The notes under the pieces are model-generated. The model did not search any database. It saw only the letters and a program-made list of their open reading frames with translations, and was not told the DNA's origin. This document shows, one piece after another, positions 10,499 to 20,547 of a stretch of DNA of 64,000 nucleotides. Location of the stretch: the NCBI GenBank assembly GCA_964017195.1, contig OZ024887.1, positions 66,888,228 through 66,952,227 of the forward strand, written 5' to 3'. The position numbers and the translations under genes are program-made. Within the stretch, counting starts at the first letter, position 1. Each line of letters begins with the position of its first letter. Source of the stretch: Siderastrea radians. Its lineage: Eukaryota; Cnidaria; Anthozoa; Scleractinia; Rhizangiidae.

Positions 10499-11614
10499 AT
10501 GCCTTCATCAGATGGAGAAGTCAGCAAAAGTAACGACAGCGGTTACATTGCACCATTTCAGACCACTATCTTCATCCTGCTTCTGTTGACAGCGATTGTT
10601 GGAAATGGTTTGTTCTTTTTCCTGTTTATTCGCAGCAAATCTCTTCGAACAGTGCATCATGCTTTTTTCGCTGATCTTGCAATCATCGACTTGCTCAACA
10701 GTCTCATTAACATTCCTCTCTCTATTTGCTACGTGGTTTATGATATCCCGAGCTGTCGTGGAAAAACATTCGCCTGGATTGTGTCGTTTCTACACGCTTT
10801 TTTTGCTCTGCTTTCGCTTTCCTCCATGGCATTACAAATGATCGACAGATATCTAGCTGTATGCTGGCCCATCTTCTACAAAGTGAACAAGTCTATGGTT
10901 AAAATAATTGTCACAGTTCTTCTTAAATGGCTGGTCATATTAACAATTATTTTGCTTATCTATGTTCCTCTTTATGACATAGACATCGGAAATTCATCAG
11001 TTTTAGAATACAGAGAGCTTTACGCAAGGAAAAGCGGTCAAAGACTAAGTAAGTATGTTGTTCCCCTCTTCTTTTTGGCGATTTTGCTGTTTGGAGGTTT
11101 GTCGTTGTGGAATCTCAGAAAGCGCCTTGGTCAAATCGGTGGAGCGCCCCAAAACGCCCGGCATAATTCGCCGAGCACGAGGGCAAGAAAAAAGGCGGTC
11201 TACACTATTCTATTACTACTGATTATCGCTCTGATTTCTTATTTACCAGCGATGATTAGAAGTAGAGTGTGGCTGGGACTTGAAAGCCAAAGGAGATTAT
11301 GGCTCGCATTTGCGATCATATTCACGGCTTCTGTTCCAAGTGCTTTGAATCCGTTTATTGTGTTAATTAGGGTGAAACTTTTTTCGGACAAATTGAAAGC
11401 GCTGATAAGTGTTATTAAATCGGTTTGTGCTGATAGCCAGGCAGATGTTGAAAACGTTGGAGAAATCGAAAGCGGGAATTTCCCAGCCTTAAGAGTTGAA
11501 ATTCGTAGGATTAGCTGCTTTGACATTTCTTTTGTATATCGCTCGTCTTCTTGTCCAGACATGATGATTGCATCAACACAAATAGTAAGAAAGGAAAGAA
11601 GAAAAAGTCTTTAG
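10499..11614 (+). CDS. Class A-like GPCR, receptor 2 (371 aa, intact)
   Basis: Single-exon seven-transmembrane receptor, paralogue of receptors 1, 3 and 4. It begins MPSSDGEVSKSNDSG; TM1 has VGNGLFFFLF, TM2 FADLAIIDLL, TM3 ends MIDRYLAVCWP, and TM7 has ALNPFIVLIRVK. It shares the family oddities: NPFIV instead of NPxxY, YLP in TM6 and no TM3/loop-2 cysteine pair. The C-terminal tail is longer (VENVGEIESGNFPALRVEIR and onward) and matches the tail fragment of receptor 4 beyond the inserted element. It is in divergent orientation to receptor 1, about 3.3 kb away. Ligand and tissue unknown. The ATG is supported by alignment with receptors 1 and 3. Confidence 0.9.
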   Translation: MPSSDGEVSKSNDSGYIAPFQTTIFILLLLTAIVGNGLFFFLFIRSKSLRTVHHAFFADLAIIDLLNSLINIPLSICYVVYDIPSCRGKTFAWIVSFLHAFFALLSLSSMALQMIDRYLAVCWPIFYKVNKSMVKIIVTVLLKWLVILTIILLIYVPLYDIDIGNSSVLEYRELYARKSGQRLSKYVVPLFFLAILLFGGLSLWNLRKRLGQIGGAPQNARHNSPSTRARKKAVYTILLLLIIALISYLPAMIRSRVWLGLESQRRLWLAFAIIFTASVPSALNPFIVLIRVKLFSDKLKALISVIKSVCADSQADVENVGEIESGNFPALRVEIRRISCFDISFVYRSSSCPDMMIASTQIVRKERRKSL

Positions 11615-12331
11615 CAAAAAGTTGGAAAATGCTGTGGAAATGTATTTCATTAAGTTAAAGAGAAAATAAATTAGCGTTTTGAGAAAGGTATTTTTGTTGT
11701 AAATAATATATTTGTAATTATTACGCGCTTTCGCGAGGTACGGCACAAGGGATCAATTAATTTTGTGCTTTTCGCTTCGATGGCAAGTGGCGGATTTAGT
11801 GGATTTTGTTTGCACTATTTTTGCATTTTTACATTATCATGTAAAATGCAGTTTTTAGGGTCTTTGTGAGCTGTCATTACAGAAATTTGTACTCTTTATG
11901 AGAAGAATAATGTAAATGATCTCCAAACGAACTGAAAATTTCTAATTGAAAGGCCTTAGTACATCAGATTCTGTGAAATATACAACCTCTAGCTGATGGT
12001 AGCAAAGATGGGTGGGAGGAGGGGTGGGGCGGGGGTCGTGATGTCGTTTCATGCACAGTTTTTATGTACCAAATTCGCTCGTCACTATACTTTTAGTGCA
12101 CCAGAAGACAACTTGCGTGCCGCATTCATCCTTAAATCACGTTCCTCGTCTACTGACTTCCACGCATCAGCACTGACCCCACTCAACCAGTATATTTTTC
12201 CTTACATTTTTTTATGAGAACACCTGGCGGAAATTCGTTAATTCCTGGAGCCACGGAAGTATCTTTCTAAATCTTCTCCTCGTTTAGCCTTTGGGAAGGC
12301 GTCTCATTCAGGGCGCGATGTCGGGTGTGCG
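11615..12331. other. 3' flank of receptor 2, conserved with 3' flank of receptor 4
   Basis: No gene. 'ttgtaaataatatatttgtaattatta' (about 11696) recurs at 27511, and 'gtcgtgatgtcgttt' (about 12033) recurs at 27855. AATAAA at 11665 is a plausible polyadenylation signal. 'ctcctcgtttagcct' and 'ggcgcgatgtcgg' (12275-12324) recur at 30415-30465, which marks the likely right limit of the duplicated unit. Confidence 0.6.
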
Positions 12332-12810
12332 CACAGGCTTACCATCCTCTGTTTGTGTGGTGGGCTGTGCGTTTGTAATGGCTGTGTCGGTTTATCAAAT
12401 TAGCCAAACTAAAACCGAAATTTAGGAGTTTTAAAACTGAGGAAAATGAAATTAAAACTCATAAAATTGCTGCCATGGTGTTTTGATTTGTGTTTCTGTG
12501 TTTAATTTGGTGATTTTAGGCTCGCGAAAGCGATGTTTTCAAAATAACGGTCGGACTCGCTCGCTCTTTCTCTACTTTTCAGCGAGTCCGACCGTTATTT
12601 TGAAAATATCGCTTTCACGAGCCTTAAATCACCAAAATAAACACAGAAACACAAATCAAAACACCATGGCAGCAATTTTATGAGTTTTAATTTCATTTTC
12701 CTCAGTTTTAAAACTCCTAAATTTCGGTTTTAGTTTTGCTAATTTGATAAACCAACACAGCCATTACAAACGCACAGCCCACCACACAAACAGAGGATGG
12801 TAAGCCTGTG
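12332..12810. mobile_element. Near-perfect 479-bp palindromic MITE
   Basis: Two arms of 230 bp (12332-12561 and 12581-12810) are almost exact reverse complements around a 19-bp loop. The ends read CACAGGCTTACCATCCTCTG and its mirror. It is flanked by GTGTGCG at 12325-12331 and 12811-12817, a 7-bp target duplication. No coding capacity. The near-perfect match of the arms implies recent insertion or arm homogenisation. Superfamily not assigned. Confidence 0.85.
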
Positions 12811-12817
12811 GTGTGCG

Positions 12818-13960
12818 TGCGAGTCTCATGCACTGCACGCGAGTGCTTGCCTGAACCTTACGCCCACCCCCTTTCCCAGACATTGCAACCTGTCAGTTGA
12901 CGCCTTGTTTGCGCTGTTTCCATAGTGAAAAGTTCTACGGCGTAAAGATCGCCATAGATAGCCTTGCACTGGATTAAAAAAAAAACAACGAAAGATATGG
13001 TGGAAATAGCTCATTACTCAATAATAGCGAAGTCAACTCGTCAAATTGAGCGTTGCATATTGCATAAACGTAATGATACAGACTCTTCCGCTAACTCTTG
13101 TTTACTGACGTTTCTATGCACGACAGCATCTAGATGAATCTCTCCCCTAGCCAAATCTTGGCGCTCTTTTACAATTCTCATAGAAATTCACCACGATCTG
13201 CTGTGAATAATTCAGTTGGAGTTCACCAGTGCCATTAAGTAAAAGACTAAAGACGAATTTGTACAGGGTTAGTGTGAATCTGAAGTAAAGAACTCACAAA
13301 TACCAACAGGAAAGTGTTGAGTCCTACCATAGTAAAATACATTGGATAAGACCACGTCTGAGTACTCTTAGGTCTCCTTTTCAACTAAGGCCCGGAGCAC
13401 ACACTGTCATGATAAAGTCAATTTTATTTGCGTGTGAATGAAAACTCATTTCCAAACGAAAAGGCAGTGCACCAAGCCTCGTCTTAAAGAAGAGGCTCGA
13501 GGCAATTCGCATTTCAAATTGAGCCTGTATAATTGTATAACCTGTATAATTGCGTCGTTTTTAAAAGTCTTTTTATCCAGCGGTCTTGGTGAACTCGGAA
13601 CTTGACTATACTCGCATCTCGGATTGGCTCAATTATCGTCGTCTATTCGCTGATATCAACCTTGGCGGCTGTGTGTCCTTTGAAAATAGAATTTCTTTTA
13701 ATTTTTAGGAAATTCGTCCTAAATATTGTTGTTTTCCGACTGCATTCATTTGAGTTGTGTAATAATACAGTTAGACTGCTCGTTCTTGTTTTCTATGAGC
13801 ATACAGCTATTTCAGCTGCGTCTCATTGACCATTCGTCAATAGAAATCTTGGCCTTGTCGTCTAATTGTTAAACAGAGAACGATGATTCAACCAATCAGA
13901 TTCGCGTATTTGCAATAGCCCGTAATGAATGTTTACTTGTTAATCAATAGAGTTCCTCTG
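12818..13960. other. Spacer at the start of duplication unit B
   Basis: No gene. 'tgtacagggttagt' (13262) and 'tccagcggtcttggt' (13575) recur in order at 4432 and 4485, so unit B of the receptor duplication begins by about 13250 and unit A by about 4430. Open frames here are short and unsupported. Confidence 0.55.
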
Positions 13961-13963
13961 ACG

Positions 13964-14096
13964 AAGGCACTATTGTGTGATAGGCTGCCGAGGAAATTTG
14001 ATGTTCACAACAAATATTAGCCCGAGAACGTAGTTCGAAGGCTTATATGAAGTTTGAACACCAAATTTCCGAGGGAACCTATCACACATAGGGCCT
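13964..14096. repeat. Imperfect inverted repeat, MITE-like
   Basis: 'ctattgtgtgataggct' is mirrored by 'aggttccctatcacacatag'-type sequence, and 'gaggaaatttgatgttca' by 'tgaacaccaaatttcc'. About 130 bp with a short unique centre. No ORF; target duplication unclear. Confidence 0.5.
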
Positions 14097-14837
14097 GAGA
14101 CAGAACGACCCTATTGTCTTTATTAATGTACAATGCTAAATTTTGAGCGAAAATTGCCAAAAACGGGCACTATGCGCTGATGTGCGCCCGCTGAGGAGAG
14201 TCACTATCGCGTCGCGTGTTCGATTTCGACCAATGGGAGCACGCCAAAATTAAGCGTTGGACTATAATGTGGGATAGTGGCACGGCAGGTGTAAATATGT
14301 ATTAGACATTTTTTTCCGTGAAACCTCTTAAACGATAAGCGCCCACTCATAAAGAAAGAGAGGGGATAGTGGTTCATTAGGCCAGTTTTTTTAATGTTCG
14401 CGGGGACATAAAATGTGGTGTTGTTGATGAGGTTTTTCCTCAAAGAAAATGAATTCAGAGAGCTTTTGTTGGGTCGAAAAGAAGAGATCTCACAAAAAAA
14501 AACACTAACGACTACTCAACAAAAGGCCATTCTGGTCACCTGCGTTTGAAACGAAAAAAAAAACCGAAAGAATTAAAAAGAAAAGAAAAGAAAAGCACAA
14601 TTTTAAAGTATCAGTATCATTAACATACGTTTTAATTCGCTTTTCATGTCTTTTTTTGGAATATTTTTTATTCATCACCACCGTTTGACATTAGTCTGAG
14701 AGATAGATTTTCGTTTCATAAAGGGTTTTGTTCAATTTCGAAACTATTATTCTCAGGTAACAACCAAATTGAAATCAGTCTAACATTCAAAGGACACTAA
14801 TCAGTCTCCAAAGAGCTTGAGGGCTTTGAACAATCTC
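14097..14837. other. 3' flank of receptor 3
   Basis: No gene. It is homologous to 5345-6063 downstream of receptor 1, including 'ggttcattaggccagttttt', 'cggggacataaaat', A-rich tracts and 'ttttttattcatcaccacc'. Shared decay of both flanks fits an old duplication. Confidence 0.6.
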
Positions 14838-15938
14838 CTAGAGGCTCTTACTTCTTTCCTTTTTTGTCTTTTGCGTTTGTGCAATGTTCGGGCAAGAAAT
14901 CGAGAGGGATATGACAGAAATATCACCACAGTGAGTCGCATCACAGTGAGTCGTACAAGTAACGTCAAATGATTTGAGCCAATAACTGTCTTCGACATCC
15001 GTCAGATTTTTAAGACAAATCGCTTTTACATTCCTCCTTAGTAATTTCAGTCTGTCTGAGAATCGTTTCACTCTGATTAAGACAATAAACGGATTCACAG
15101 CACTTGGAACAGAAAGCATAAATATAACTACAAACGCTAGCCATATTTTTGCTTGGTTTTCAAGTCCGAGCCGTGCTCTACTTTGAATCACCGCTGGTAG
15201 ATACGAAACCAGAGCGATTATCAACAGTAATAGGATTGTGTAGACCGCCTTTTTTCTTGCCTTCATGTTTGGCGAATTATGGGCGTTTCGGGGTGCATCA
15301 GCTACTTGACCTGGACGCCTTTTGAGATGCCACAGCGACAAACCTCCAAACAGCAAGATCATGAAAACGAACGCCGGAACAACATACTTGCTTAGTTTTT
15401 GACCGCTTTTCCTTGCGTAAAGCTCTCTGTATTCTAAAACTGGTAGATTTCCGATGTCTATGTCATATAGAGGGACATAGATAAGAAGGACGATTGTTAA
15501 AATGACCAGCCATTTAATAAGAATTACGGCAATCATTTTTTCCATAGACTTGTTTGCTTTGTAGAAGAGGGGCCAGCATACAGCTAGATATCTGTCGATC
15601 ATTTGTAACGCCATGGAGGAGAGCGAAAGCAGGGCGAAAAATGAGTGTAAAAACGACACAATCCAGGCGAATGTTTTACCACGAGAAATGGGAATGTCAA
15701 AAGCCACGTAGCAAATGGAGAGAGGAATGTTAACGAGACTGTTGAGCAAGTCGATGATTGATAGATCAGCGAAAAAAGCGTGATGCACAGTTCGAAGAGT
15801 TTTGCTGCGAATAAACAAGTAAAAGAACAAACCATTTCCAACAACCGCTGCCAGTAGAAGGAAGATAAACAAAACGGTCTGAAATGGTGCAATGCTATCG
15901 CTGTCGCTGCTCTCATCGCCTTCTCCATCTAATGACAT
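14838..15938 (-). CDS. Class A-like GPCR, receptor 3 (366 aa, intact)
   Basis: Single-exon seven-transmembrane receptor, closest to receptor 1 over its whole length, including the tail (TCTTHCDA..., IAQTQKTKKERSKSL). It starts MSLDGEGDESSDSD at the ATG at 15938. TM1 carries VVGNGLFFYLF, TM2 FADLSIIDLL, TM3 ends MIDRYLAVCWP, and TM7 has AVNPFIVLIRVK. As in receptors 1 and 2, the TM3/loop-2 cysteines and the NPxxY tyrosine are missing, and TM6 has YLP. An inserted near-repeat in the tail ('cacagtgagtcg' twice at 14924-14958) gives 'CDATHCGD', a small tandem duplication absent from receptor 1. It is divergent to the broken receptor 4. Confidence 0.9.
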   Translation of the reverse strand: MSLDGEGDESSDSDSIAPFQTVLFIFLLLAAVVGNGLFFYLFIRSKTLRTVHHAFFADLSIIDLLNSLVNIPLSICYVAFDIPISRGKTFAWIVSFLHSFFALLSLSSMALQMIDRYLAVCWPLFYKANKSMEKMIAVILIKWLVILTIVLLIYVPLYDIDIGNLPVLEYRELYARKSGQKLSKYVVPAFVFMILLFGGLSLWHLKRRPGQVADAPRNAHNSPNMKARKKAVYTILLLLIIALVSYLPAVIQSRARLGLENQAKIWLAFVVIFMLSVPSAVNPFIVLIRVKRFSDRLKLLRRNVKAICLKNLTDVEDSYWLKSFDVTCTTHCDATHCGDISVISLSISCPNIAQTQKTKKERSKSL

Positions 15939-16007
15939 GTTTTCTTTTTCTGAAGCTTGGGCCAGTGACAGGACAGAACACGTCTTATACGCCTGATTGC
16001 TAGACTT

Positions 16008-16075
16008 TTAAAACAAATTGTGCTGAATAGGGAGCTTTGAACCAATAGCAAAGCAACAATATACAATGCTTTTTC
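16008..16075 (-). promoter_or_regulatory. Conserved upstream block of receptor 3 with CCAAT box
   Basis: About 70-135 bp before the ATG: on the coding strand TTGCTATTGGTTCAAAGCTC and CTATTCAGCAC, then AATTTGTTTTAAAAGTCTAG. It nearly matches the block upstream of receptor 2 at the same distance. Probable promoter element, inferred from conservation. Confidence 0.55.
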
Positions 16076-17313
16076 GATCGAGGTTTACTGAACAAATGGA
16101 AGCACCTGTCAACAAAAAAGTTGGGAGAGCCAGTTTGAACAAAAACTGCATTTCGAAATGTAAATTTTTGATACTCCTTGTAGCTGCTATAAATTTTACT
16201 GCCTTAATATTCGGACTCCACAAAATATTCCTCTTTAGAATGTAATTTCGGGTGGTTCACGTTGCTGCCCCGCGAGTCTGTCTTTGTACTGTCAGCCTGC
16301 GATCTGCGACCCACGCAAGAGAATATGAGAACGCTGCTAAAATTCGGCCGGCCTCATCGCAAGTTTTTGCACTGCACGTATGTCACATGTATTAGGCTAC
16401 CTGTTTCGTTTGTTAATGCATTCTTCACCCTATTTTTCTGAGCAATTATGTTTAGCCAAATTTTTTTTTGGCTTTTTTAAGTGTCAAATTTCGGTTTGAA
16501 AATCGTCGAAAACAGGGTTATTTGCGATGACACAATAAGCGGGTACCAAGCCCGGCGCCATTGTTTACGTGTCAACTCGTTAGTCTGCTTTGCAGTTGGG
16601 GTTTACGCAATCTTCCCATTTATCTCTTTTTGACACCCTGCTGAACAGCTTATTTGATCAGAAATTTTTAAAAGCCTTACTGTTGGTAGACATCCCCTTG
16701 TTTAGGGCTATTTTTCGGCTTCTTAGTCACAAAGATACGCTTGCTTGATGAACCATTTTATCAGTTTATTTTCAGTACGCAGCTATCAGAATCAAATATC
16801 ATATTTAACCTGTAGCGAAGTACGAGAAAGTGTTTTGGCAGCTAATAGCCTTTTTCTTAGGACACCTTAAAAATTATCATGCGAGGATGATACGTCATGA
16901 AAATTTTTTTAAATGAAAATATAATCAAATGTTCCGGGCAGTTAACTGTAGAATACTTCTATCCATCCATTTTCGGTAATATATATAGTTTTTCATTCAT
17001 GAAACAACAAGAAATTGAATATCGGATAAATACTGATCTGTGAGGTGTATTTGCCAAAAGTTAATTCCAAATCACCGGCACAGCAGACATTTACATTGTA
17101 CAATAAGGTATGGTTAATTTGTTCAACTTCGGGTACACCGGCAATTTGTTCGAACCATGTGACACTGCTGAATACGAAGATTTATAAACGGTTTTTCGTA
17201 TTCGGCAAAAAAGGGAAACATCTGGAAACACATTTATGGCCAAAAGCATTGGTGTGCCACCAATCTTCAGAGTTTAGACATGTCTAAGTATTAGAGAAAG
17301 TCTAATTGACAGA
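16076..17313. other. Spacer between divergent receptors 3 and 4
   Basis: No gene. Blocks at 16430-16770 align with 7550-7890 of unit A. The rest is AT-rich with no supported ORF. Confidence 0.55.
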
Positions 17314-17317
17314 TTAA

Positions 17318-17740
17318 GACCGAATCCATCAGGAAATTGAGTATTTTTTAAAATACTCAATTTTCACTGGACAAAAACCTTGTACCAAAATAATTTAAAG
17401 CACATCGCATTCCTTTTTACACTTTTGAAGGGCTATAGATGTAATCTGTTATCTGTAATAGCCCCAAAGACAATTTCTAATGGGAGCCCGAGAAAATAAA
17501 TTTCAAATTTCACAAAATGAAGTCTTACGCATAAGATTTTACCTGTGCTTACACAATCCCTGTGAAATTTGAAATTTAATTTCTTGGGCTCCCATAAGAA
17601 ATTGTCTTTGATGTTATTACAGATAACTAATTAGGCCTATAGCTCTTAAAAACTGTGAAAACGAATGCGATATGCTTTAAATTATTCCGGTACAAGGTTT
17701 TTGTCCACTGATTACTCAATTTCCTCATGGATTCCGTCTT
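17318..17740. mobile_element. Palindromic MITE flanked by TTAA
   Basis: 'gaatccatcaggaaattgag' at the left is mirrored by 'ctcaatttcctcatggattc' at the right. Further in, 'aaaccttgtaccaaaataat', 'gggctatag', 'caatttctaatgggagcccg' and 'gaaatttcaaattt'-type arms are mirrored in order. TTAA flanks occur at 17314-17317 and 17741-17744, although the two tips differ by 2 bp. This fits a piggyBac/Kolobok-type TTAA MITE. About 420 bp, no ORF. Confidence 0.7.
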
Positions 17741-17744
17741 TTAA

Positions 17745-18651
17745 ATACAACTCCCACCTGGCGTAAATGTTCACAAAACGAACACTCGTGTCCAGCCCCT
17801 CCAATCCTTATTCTCCTCTGGCTCACATTCTTCGACGCTTTTGCTTTATGCCGCCGTTATCCTCTTCCTTCCTGGTAAGCAAGGTAGCCAGCGCATTAAT
17901 ACGACACCCCGCAGATTTTCGGGACTGTTGGTGGCCAAATTAGCGGAGTTCCGCTGTAAATGTAGTACCCTGATCTCACCTGTTTACTCCTGGCCGGAGA
18001 AAATCTAGGTACGAGTGGAAGCCATGTGATATTAACGATTGAGCGATATCAAAAACAACTAAAAACGCGGAAATCGTAGGTTGTGGAAATTTTCTGTAAT
18101 AAAGTACTTATCTGAGGCCTCACTGAAAACAAAACGGACAATACAAAGGGATATAATAATGCAAATAGATGAGCAAAACAATGCGGCAACAGAACTACGA
18201 CGTCGACCTCTTGAAACTAGAAGACTTGATTGCGCCTGAAGTGAACTACCTAAGGGAAATGAATCGAGGAAGTGCTCATTCTGAACTATATCTCTATTAT
18301 AAAAAATAAAATAAACTAAGAATTAAAAAAAAAATCATACATCAGTGAATTTTAATCTGTTACAACCTGAATAGACTTTACAACGGCTACCAGAATATCA
18401 AAAATTTGGACATCGGAATTGTTATACTGGCTTAATTTTTTTTTGATATGTCATTTCGACAGATGGTTGAACTGTCCGTTGTAATTGTAATGTAAGTGCA
18501 GCCGATGCATGCAGGGGAAATCTTTTCAGCCTTTTGAGGACAGTGCATAGTATAGTTTTAAAGCTTTCTGTCATTAAGGCCGTCCTGTTTTTAATATTAT
18601 GAAACGGTGTTGGCGCTTCTATCAAGTTAGTGTTTTCATTTGAGCAAAAAC
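17745..18651. other. Region upstream of broken receptor 4
   Basis: No gene seen. The CCAAT-type block found upstream of receptors 1-3 was not recognised at the matching distance here, so the promoter of receptor 4 may have been lost or replaced. Confidence 0.4.
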
Positions 18652-19544
18652 ATGGGTTCTTTCATCGAAGAAAGCAGCGACGGCGGCTACATTGCACCAT
18701 TTCAGACCACTCTCTTCTTAACGCTTCTACTGGCAGCGGTTGTTGGAAATGGTTTGGTCTTCTTCTTGTTTATTCACAACAAAACTCTTCGAACTGTGCA
18801 TTATGCTTTTTTCGCCGATCTTTCAATCATCGACCTGCTCAACAGTCTCCCAGTTGTCGTGGTAAAACATTTGCCTGGACTGCGTCGTTTCTGCACTCAT
18901 TTTTATCCCTGCTTTCGCTCTCCTCCATGGCATTACAAATGGTCGACAGATATCTAGCTGTATGCTGGCCCCTCTTCTATAAAGCAAACACGTCTAGGGA
19001 AAAAATAATTGCCATAATTCTTATTAAGTGGCTGATCATATTAACAATCGTCCTGCTTGTCTATATCCCTCTATATGACATAGACATCGGAAATTCATCA
19101 GTTTTAGAATACAGAGAGCTTTACGCAAAGCAAAGCGGCCAAAAGCTAAGTAGGTATGTTGTTCCCGTGTTCGTTTTGATGATCTTGTTTGGTGGTTTGT
19201 CGCTGTGGAATCTCAAAAGGCGTCCAGGTCAAGTAGCTGTTGCACCCCACAACGCCCATAATTCGCCGAGCGTTAGGGTGCGAAAAAGGGCCATCTACAC
19301 AATCCTAATACTGCTGATTATCGCTCTTATTTCCTATTTACCAGCGGTGATTAGAAGTAGGGTGTGGCTGGAACTTGAAAGCCAGGCAAAACTGTGGGTC
19401 GCATTTGTAATTATATTTACGCTTTCTGTTCCGAGTGCCTTAAACCCGTTTATTGTATTAATTAGAGTGAAACATTTTTCAGACAAATTGAAAGCGCTAA
19501 TTAATGGTTTTAAATTGATTTGTTGTAAAAACCAAGCAGATGTC
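18652..19544 (+). pseudogene. Receptor 4, class A-like GPCR, 5' part (frameshifted and split)
   Basis: It begins MGSFIEESSDGGYIAPFQTT with an ATG in good context (aacATGG) and keeps TM1 (VVGNGLVFFLF) and the start of TM2 (FADLSIIDLLNSL). At about 18849 a deletion of about 43 bp relative to receptor 2 removes the segment matching INIPLSICYVVYDI and shifts the frame. The rest (SCRGKTFAWTASFLHSF, MVDRYLAVCWP, ALNPFIVLIRVK) continues in another frame to 19544. There the coding sequence is cut by the 7.7-kb element, and the tail resumes at 27245. It is closest to receptor 2. Two independent lesions make it non-functional; which came first cannot be told. Confidence 0.9.
19539..19544 (+). repeat. 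Target site duplication GATGTC, left copy
   Basis: GATGTC here and at 27245-27250 immediately flank the element. In receptor 2 the matching site is a single copy (GCAGATGTTGAAAACG), so the uninterrupted ancestor is readable. Six base pairs. Confidence 0.9.
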
Positions 19545-19599
19545 AGAGTATATGTCTGACAAATGGGGAGATTTAATTAGCATACTAATGAGGGAACTC

Positions 19600-19885
19600 A
19601 ATCGAACCCAATCGAACCCTAAGTCGCCATCTTGGATTGAACCCTAATTTATTCAACCCTAACCCTAAGTTGAATTTTGTTTTTAACCCTAAGTCCGCCA
19701 TGTTGTTTTTTATTTCTAAGCCGAAGGTTTCTTCTCCGAATCCGCCATGTTGGATTATGTCATACGAAGCGAAGCTTCTAAGCCGAAGGTTTCTTCTCCA
19801 AATCCGCCATCTTGGATCACCATGTTTAACCCTAAGTTTATTTTGGTTTTGAAGTCTCTATGAGACTTTAACCCTAACCCTAACT
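19600..19885. repeat. Left tip: telomere-like CCCTAA motifs and YY1-like motifs
   Basis: CCCTAA occurs repeatedly, single or doubled (for example AACCCTAACCCTAA near 19656 and 19870). CGCCATCTTGG or CCGCCATGTTG occurs near 19624, 19687, 19742 and 19806. A unit 'aagccgaaggtttcttctcc' is present twice (about 19720 and 19779). The mirrored set lies at 26900-27185. CCGCCATCTTGG matches the known YY1 site. Function in this element is inferred. Confidence 0.7.
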
Positions 19886-19923
19886 TATTTCTTACTTAGA
19901 AAAAGAAAAAAGAAAAAATTGGG

Positions 19924-20005
19924 TTGTTGCTGCTAGATTCGAACCTGCAAGATTAGAAAGTATCCAATTAGTAACCCGTTACCTACCCGATTGCGCCAAG
20001 CCCGG
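19924..20005 (-). other. tRNA-like sequence with Pol III box motifs (left arm)
   Basis: On the minus strand TGGCGCAATCGG (A box, 19987-19998) is followed by GGTTCGAATC (B box, 19936-19945) and a T-run about 20 bp later. Acceptor and D stems do not pair, so this is tRNA-derived rather than a working tRNA. The right-arm copy (26783-26865) differs at many positions while flanking sequence is nearly identical. Confidence 0.55.
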
Positions 20006-20284
20006 GCTGACTGAAAGAGTAGGACAATTTGTTCTAGGGATCAATTGGAACAATAGAGTTTTTTTGGAAAGCTGTCTACGTATAGTTGTTGTTATCTTAC
20101 GCAAAAATTCTTTTTGCTATGTATTACTCTCTTGTAAAACAAACTCTTGCAAGGTCATAAACCTTTGTCTTACGGATATCATTAGCCACTCAACCAGTTT
20201 ACGACCGCTCGCGTCGGGGCTTAACTTACGGATACCGATCACACTTAGAAATTTTTATCATCAAACTATATGATACCGATCAGA

Positions 20285-20445
20285 CTTGGAAATTTTTTAT
20301 CATCAATCTCTAAACCTCCTCCTCCTCAACATAGTTATCAAAACGAATTCACTCCTCCTCCTCAACATAGTTATCAAAACATCATTCTCTAAACCTCCTC
20401 AACATAGTTATCAAAACGAATTCACTCCTCCTCCTCAATTTCTAC
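20285..20445. repeat. Short repeats CTCCTCAACATAGTTATCAAAACGAATTCA (left arm)
   Basis: Three to four imperfect direct repeats of a 30-40 bp unit built on 'cctcaacatagttatcaaaa' precede the 3' end of the acidic C2H2 gene. The mirrored set is at 26400-26560. Confidence 0.8.
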
Positions 20446-20547
20446 CATATATTTGGTATGTAGACCCTGAGGAAAAAACAAACTTCAAATAGGTTACACA
20501 AGTTTTATTCGACAAGGAACGAAACAGATCGATTGTACTAGTAGGTT

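Noticed and set aside
19600..19885. CCCTAA repeats as a true chromosome-end remnant
   Set aside because: The repeats are short, interrupted, mixed with other motifs and mirrored inside a transposon-like unit with a target duplication.
19924..20005. Functional tRNA gene
   Set aside because: Acceptor and D stems do not pair, and the two arm copies differ strongly.
20285..20445. CRISPR-like array
   Set aside because: Repeats are imperfect, contiguous and without regular spacers; the genome is eukaryotic.
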